From assembly GCA_012032575.1 (NCBI GenBank), contig JAAUSP010000027.1:1-26450 (forward strand): a DNA stretch of 26,450 nucleotides, written 5' to 3'. Shown here one piece after another: positions 22,455-26,450 of the stretch. Within the stretch, counting starts at the first letter, position 1, and each line of letters opens with the position of its first letter. Below the pieces are notes generated by a model. It saw only the letters and a list, made by a program, of their open reading frames with translations. It was not told where the DNA came from and did not search any database. Source of the stretch: Anaerolineales bacterium (GTDB lineage: Bacteria > Chloroflexota > Anaerolineae > 4572-78 > J111). The translations under genes and the position numbers were made by a program.

Positions 22455-25400
22455 AAAAAAATCCCTCATTAATGCCCCCCTTTCCGTATTGGAAGATTCT
22501 TGCTTTTTCTACTTTCCTCATATCTTTAATCGCTGCCGGCTACTTTGCCCTCCAATTACGCCGCAGCGCCGATCCGCCGCCTGCCGGCTTCCTCGCCGCC
22601 GACAAGAGCTACGGTGTCACCCTCGACCTGACCCAATACGACGATACGACCCTGGCCGATACCCTGGCCGCGTTGAACCGTTCTAACCTCACCTGGCTGC
22701 GCCAGCCAATCAATTGGGCCGACATCGAGCCGGCTCCGGGCCAATTCGACTGGTCGAAGCTGGACCGCACGGTAGGACAAGCTGTCAGCTTGTCCCCCCA
22801 CATAAAAATTATCGCTGCCCTGCAAACCAGCCCTGCCTGGGCCAGACCCGCCGATACCCCGGCCACAACCCCGCCCACCGAAATCAGTGACTTTGGCCGC
22901 TTTGTCCGCGCCCTGGCCGAACGCTACGGCGACCGGTTGGACGTTTATCAGATCTGGCACGAACCCAACCTCAGCGCCAACTGGGGCAACGCCTTTGTGG
23001 ACCCCGGCGCTTACGCCGACTTATTACGCGAGGCTGCCGTCAACATCCGCGCCGCCGACCCGCAGGCGATCATGCTCACCGCCGCCCTGGCCCCCACCCT
23101 GGAAAACGGGCCGCTCAACCTCAACGAGTTGACCTATCTCGATCAACTTTACCAGGCCAAAGCCAACCGCTGGTTCGATGGGGTCGCCGGGCAGGCTTAC
23201 GGCTTCGACGCCGCGCCCACCGACCCGGCCCGCCCCGACGCCCTCAACTTCAACCGCCTCGAATTATTACGCCGGGTGATGCTGGCTCACAACGACGCCG
23301 ACACCCCCATCTGGGCCACGGCCTTCGGCTGGAACGCCCTGCCCGCCAATTGGTCCGGCCAGCCTGCACCCTGGAAAAGTGATACTATGGAGGTCCAGGC
23401 GCAGCGCACCGCCGAGGCTATTGCCCAGGCCCGGCGCGATTGGCCCTGGCTGGGGCCGCTGCTGGCGATCCGCTGGGACTCCACCGGTCTCTCCGCCGAC
23501 GACCCCGCTCGCGGCTTTGCCGTGCAGGAAAATCCGCCTGTCCTGGCCGCCCTTCAAACCGCTGCCGGCCTCCCTCCCCCTGCCACCGCCGGGCGCTATC
23601 CCGCCGATCACCCCAGCGGCCGCTACAGTGATGGCTGGCGTTTCGCCCCGTCCACCGCCGACATCCCCCGCGATGAACCACGTACCTTAACCATCACCTT
23701 TGAAGGCACTCGCCTCGATTTAACGGTCAATCGCGGGCCGTTTCGCGGCTATTTGTGGGTTACGATTGACGGCCAGCCGACCAACGCCTTGCCCCAGGAC
23801 AACCAGGGACGCGGCTATGTGGTCCTGTACGACCCCCTGCGGGAGAGCGCAACCGTGACCCTGGCCCGCTATCTGCCGCCCGGCCCGCATCAGGCTGTCA
23901 TCGAGGCCGAAGGAGGCTGGGGGCAGTGGGCCATCGGCGGGTGGACGGTTGACAATGAGCCAGATACCCGCTCGGCCCAAACCGGCTTGACCATTGCCGG
24001 CCTGCTCGCCGGGTTGAGTGGCCTGATTTGCCTGGGCTGGCTGGTTCGCGCTCCTGCCGCCGTGGCCCGGCTCGCCTGGGCCTGGGCCGAAATTCTGGTG
24101 GCTCTGTACGCCATTCTGGGCGAGCGAGGCCAGATCATCGTCACCTTCGCTCTGGCGATTGCCTTTTATCTCACCCCCGGCTGGGGCGCTGTTGCCTTAT
24201 TACTGTTGCTGGCCCTCGCCCTATTAATCCGGCCCGACCTCGGCCTGGCCCTGATCGCTTTTAGCCTCTCTTTCTTTCAGGCTTATAAACAACTGCCGTT
24301 TGGCAGCGTTTCCCCGGTTGAATTAGCGTTAGCTCTGAGTTTAGCCGGCTTCGCTTTCAGAGCACTCCTATTTTGGGGCCGGGCCTCCTTCGCCTCCCCA
24401 AACTCACCCCCAGACATCACGCCTTACGCCTCACGCCTCACGCTTCACCCCACCGACTGGGCCGCCCTCACCCTCGTCATCCTGGCCTTCGCCTCAACCC
24501 TCGCCGCCGAAAATTTCGGCGTCAGCATGCGCGAGTGGCGGGTTCTGATTTTGGAATCGGTTATCTTTTACTTTCTAATCCGTCTCGGTCTCGACTTCAA
24601 CCCCAAATTGACCGCCGACCGCCGACCCATTCGACAAGCTCAGGGCAGGCCGCCGATCGCAGAGAGTTCTTCTCTCCAATCTCCAATCTCCAATCTCCAA
24701 TCTCCCTCCTGGGTTTGGCGGCTGATTGACGCCTTCGTCGCCGGGGCCACGCTGCAAGCCCTGATCGCCCCGTATCTCTACTTCTTCACCGACCAATCCA
24801 TCACCGCCGAGGGCGTCCGCCGGGCGTTGGGGCTGGCCTACGGCTCGCCCAATAACCTCTCTCTTTTCCTCGACCGGGCCTGGCCGATTTTGCTGGCGGT
24901 GGCTCTTTTTTCAGGGTGTCATTCTGAGGCGAAGCCGAAGAATCCCTTTAACGCCTCAACGAGGGGACTCTTCGCTGGCGCTCAGAGTGACACTCAAAAA
25001 AGACGCTGGCTCTATGGTATGAGTCTGCTGATTGTCAGCGTGGCGCTTTATCTAACTTTTTCCAAAGGGGCATTGTTGTTAGGGCTGCCGGCGGGGGCGC
25101 TGGCGATGGGTCTATTTTACCTGCGGCGCAGCAGCGGAACGGGACGGTGGCGGTTTGTCCTCCTGGCAGGGCTGGCGGCGCTGGTGGTGCTGGCGCTGGT
25201 GGTCATCCCCCTCAGCCAGACCGAGCGCTTCCGCACCACGTTTGATCTCAACCAGGGCAGCACCGGCTTTTTCCGGGTGAAGTTGTGGCAGGCTTCGCTG
25301 GCGATGCTGTGGGATCACTGGCCGCTGGGGGTCGGGCTGGATAATTTTTTGTACCAGTACCGCACCCGTTACATTCTGCCGGACGCCTGGCAGGAACCGA

Positions 25401-25675
25401 ATTTGAGCCATCCGCATAATTTGATTTTGGATTTTGGCACGCGGCTGGGCCTCGGCGGGATTGGGTTGTTAGTGTGGCTACAAGTCGCTTTTTGGCGCAG
25501 CGCCTTGCGGCTGTATCAACGGCTGCCGGGTCCCCTGATTTTGGGGCTAATGGGGAGTATGGTTGTCTTTCTGGCGCATGGGCTGGTGGATAATTCTTAT
25601 TTTTTGGTTGATTTGGCTTTTGTCTTCTTTTTGACCCTGGGAATTGTCCAGGGATGGGTGATTCAAAAAGATTAA
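22451..25675 (+). CDS. Fusion of glycosidase-like TIM barrel and O-antigen-ligase membrane domain
   Basis: 1,074 residues. The N-terminus has one transmembrane helix (about 13-33). A GH39/GH5-like barrel (about 45-375) follows, with INWADIEPAPGQFDW and IWHEPNLSANWG containing the acid/base Glu171. At the expected nucleophile site the sequence is ATAFGWNA, with Ala291 where clan GH-A has Glu. A beta-sandwich domain (about 395-505) comes next, then about a dozen membrane helices with the Wzy/WaaL (O-antigen ligase) features LTFSKGALLL, a periplasmic loop LGVGLDNFLYQYRTRYILP and the catalytic-type His of NLSHPHNLILDF near 986. It probably acts on surface glycans. Start: GTG 22451 (overlapping the TOPRIM stop) or ATG 22472. 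Four repeat elements lie in frame between 24419 and 25002. Confidence 0.8.
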   Translation: MKKNPSLMPPFPYWKILAFSTFLISLIAAGYFALQLRRSADPPPAGFLAADKSYGVTLDLTQYDDTTLADTLAALNRSNLTWLRQPINWADIEPAPGQFDWSKLDRTVGQAVSLSPHIKIIAALQTSPAWARPADTPATTPPTEISDFGRFVRALAERYGDRLDVYQIWHEPNLSANWGNAFVDPGAYADLLREAAVNIRAADPQAIMLTAALAPTLENGPLNLNELTYLDQLYQAKANRWFDGVAGQAYGFDAAPTDPARPDALNFNRLELLRRVMLAHNDADTPIWATAFGWNALPANWSGQPAPWKSDTMEVQAQRTAEAIAQARRDWPWLGPLLAIRWDSTGLSADDPARGFAVQENPPVLAALQTAAGLPPPATAGRYPADHPSGRYSDGWRFAPSTADIPRDEPRTLTITFEGTRLDLTVNRGPFRGYLWVTIDGQPTNALPQDNQGRGYVVLYDPLRESATVTLARYLPPGPHQAVIEAEGGWGQWAIGGWTVDNEPDTRSAQTGLTIAGLLAGLSGLICLGWLVRAPAAVARLAWAWAEILVALYAILGERGQIIVTFALAIAFYLTPGWGAVALLLLLALALLIRPDLGLALIAFSLSFFQAYKQLPFGSVSPVELALALSLAGFAFRALLFWGRASFASPNSPPDITPYASRLTLHPTDWAALTLVILAFASTLAAENFGVSMREWRVLILESVIFYFLIRLGLDFNPKLTADRRPIRQAQGRPPIAESSSLQSPISNLQSPSWVWRLIDAFVAGATLQALIAPYLYFFTDQSITAEGVRRALGLAYGSPNNLSLFLDRAWPILLAVALFSGCHSEAKPKNPFNASTRGLFAGAQSDTQKRRWLYGMSLLIVSVALYLTFSKGALLLGLPAGALAMGLFYLRRSSGTGRWRFVLLAGLAALVVLALVVIPLSQTERFRTTFDLNQGSTGFFRVKLWQASLAMLWDHWPLGVGLDNFLYQYRTRYILPDAWQEPNLSHPHNLILDFGTRLGLGGIGLLVWLQVAFWRSALRLYQRLPGPLILGLMGSMVVFLAHGLVDNSYFLVDLAFVFFLTLGIVQGWVIQKD
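24419..24446. repeat. ACGCCTC heptamer repeat inside the fusion gene
   Basis: Four 7-bp units (two exact, two with one change) encode TPYASRLTL in frame, in a loop between predicted membrane helices. Confidence 0.75.
24630..24649. repeat. Dispersed-repeat motif TTCGACAAGCTCAGGGCAGG inside the fusion gene
   Basis: From memory this 20-mer resembles a motif found repeatedly in some bacterial genomes. It sits in frame and encodes part of PIRQAQGRPP, directly before the CTCCAAT array. Confidence 0.45.
24674..24701. repeat. CTCCAAT heptamer array inside the fusion gene
   Basis: Four exact heptamers encode SLQSPISNLQSPS in frame. The same unit occurs three times between genes at 16413-16433. Confidence 0.8.
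24905..25002. repeat. 98-bp palindromic element inside the fusion gene
   Basis: CTTTTTT plus GTGTCATTCTGAG (24916-24928) pairs with CTCAGAGTGACAC (24981-24993, one mismatch) plus AAAAAAG. The element reads through in frame (about GCHSEAKPKNPFNAS to GAQSDTQKRR) and lies between membrane helices. It has the same layout as the intergenic element at 11608-11702. Confidence 0.75.
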
Positions 25676-25773
25676 TCCACTCCGCTAACCCCATTTCTCG
25701 CTTTACAATATTTCCATTCTGTGTCAGAATCAGAGCTAACCTGCCTTGAAATACTACCTCCTGGAAATATTCT

Positions 25774-26450
25774 ATGTTTCTCGTCAATCGCCCCTCAGCC
25801 CTGATCCAAATCCTCGCTATTTTTCTGGTCTTGATGCTGTTAGCTGCATGCGCCACCGGACCTGCCGGGCTGTTGCGTCCCAACGGCGTTGTGGTTGCGC
25901 CGGATGGCAGTTTGTATGTGATGGACCGGGGCAACTATCGCATTGCGCATCTGTCGGCCAGCGGCCAACGGCTCGATGCCTTCGGCCAACTGGGGGTTGA
26001 CCCCGGCGATATTTATTCCGGCTGGGATATTGATCTCGACGCCGCCGGGAATGTCTACATTTGCAATCAGGTTCGGGCCGAAGAAGGCGCGTCCCATTTT
26101 TGGGATGGGCTTGAAATATTTTCTCCCGCCGGCCAGTTTCAGCGCAGCCTCGGCGCACAAACCTATGCCTACGACGATGAACATATCAATGCCCCTTACG
26201 GCCTGGATATAGACGGGCAGGGCCGGGTTTACGTGGCCGATTTTGACGGCAGCGCGGTGCGGGTCTTTTCGGCGCAGGGCGACCTGCTGGCCCGTCTCGA
26301 TGGTGAAGCCCACCAATTTGGCGACCCCACCGACGTAGCCATAGACGACCAGCGCCAACTCCTCTACATTGCCGATCCTTTAACAGCCAGGTCCACCAGT
26401 CAGCCTCAGCCTGACCGAGTCGGGCGAACTCACCGCCACCCATCACCTGA
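25774..26450 (+). CDS. NHL-propeller lipoprotein, partial, with indels near the window end
   Basis: The first 226 codons are visible. ATG 25774-25776 begins a lipoprotein signal peptide (hydrophobic residues 10-23, lipobox LLAAC, Cys26), so the protein should be anchored outside the membrane. NHL-type beta-propeller repeats follow: RPNGVVVAPDGSLYVMDRGN, GWDIDLDAAGNVYICNQ, PYGLDIDGQGRVYVADFDGS and DPTDVAIDDQRQLLYIADP. Near the end the frame breaks at a TTT run, 26379-26381 (one base short), and again near 26400 (one base short); with both restored it continues SLSLTESGELTATHHL. The gene runs off the window. A possible promoter (TTTACA-N17-CAGAAT) lies about 70 bases upstream. The ribosome-binding site is weak. 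It probably binds ligands or partners at the cell surface. Confidence 0.72.
   Translation, partial: MFLVNRPSALIQILAIFLVLMLLAACATGPAGLLRPNGVVVAPDGSLYVMDRGNYRIAHLSASGQRLDAFGQLGVDPGDIYSGWDIDLDAAGNVYICNQVRAEEGASHFWDGLEIFSPAGQFQRSLGAQTYAYDDEHINAPYGLDIDGQGRVYVADFDGSAVRVFSAQGDLLARLDGEAHQFGDPTDVAIDDQRQLLYIADPLTARSTSQPQPDRVGRTHRHPSP

Larger units (their letters stand above)
20540..22540. other. AT-rich two-gene island (putative defence module)
   Basis: From the intergenic region through the ATPase and TOPRIM genes to the first codons of the next gene, base composition by eye is far more AT-rich than either flank, with many TTA, AAT and ATT codons. No integrase, direct repeats or tRNA was recognised at the edges. 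This suggests horizontal acquisition. Confidence 0.6.

Overview
This window looks like a chromosomal segment of a free-living, moderately GC-rich bacterium, most likely a member of the Chloroflexota (Anaerolineae-like). I infer this from Thr/Pro-rich linkers in envelope proteins, FHA-TolB and M23 proteins side by side, a glycosidase-like/O-antigen-ligase fusion, and many dispersed palindromic repeats between genes. No rRNA, tRNA, CRISPR array, transposase or integrase was recognised. The taxonomic call is inference, since there is no marker gene in the window.

Layout. 1-3.4 kb (minus strand): an SIS-domain sugar-phosphate protein cut by the window edge, a LytR-CpsA-Psr wall-polymer ligase with a probable leaderless promoter, and a DksA/TraR zinc-finger protein. 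3.4-6.65 kb (minus): a compact operon-like run of metallophosphoesterase, prephenate dehydratase (pheA), a LOG-like Rossmann protein and an Eis-like GNAT acetyltransferase. 6.9-8.9 kb (minus): aspartokinase (lysC) and an atypical response-regulator receiver. 9.2-11.4 kb (plus): pseudouridine-kinase-like PfkB kinase, MaoC-like hydratase and cyclase-family (kynurenine-formamidase-like) hydrolase. 11.7-15.4 kb (plus): an FHA/transmembrane/LamG-like/TolB-propeller protein followed by a membrane-anchored M23 peptidase. 15.6-20.5 kb (minus): SDR oxidoreductase, a second M23 peptidase, an azlC-small ORF-azlD branched-chain amino-acid exporter cluster and a DAO-type FAD oxidoreductase. 20.6-22.45 kb (plus): an AT-rich two-gene island encoding an ABC-type AAA ATPase and a TOPRIM/DUF4435-like protein, which has the architecture of the PARIS anti-phage system (AriA/AriB). 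22.45-25.7 kb (plus): a 1,074-residue fusion of a glycosidase-like TIM barrel and an O-antigen-ligase membrane domain. 25.8 kb to the end: an NHL-propeller lipoprotein.

Three things stand out. First, the ATPase-TOPRIM pair differs in composition from its flanks, has a near-consensus promoter of its own, and joins the next gene by a GTGA overlap. Second, the chromosome carries many palindromic and heptanucleotide tandem repeats; four repeat elements lie in frame inside the coding sequence of the O-antigen-ligase fusion. Third, at least twelve single-base frameshifts break otherwise well-conserved genes, mostly in short homopolymers. They are best explained as consensus sequencing errors, so the annotation below gives the reconstructed full genes.

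Functionally the window mixes amino-acid metabolism (lysC, pheA, azlCD), cell-envelope construction and remodelling (LCP ligase, two M23 peptidases, O-antigen ligase fusion, FHA/TolB protein) and one candidate defence module. Most of the remaining intergenic sequence is made of repeats.
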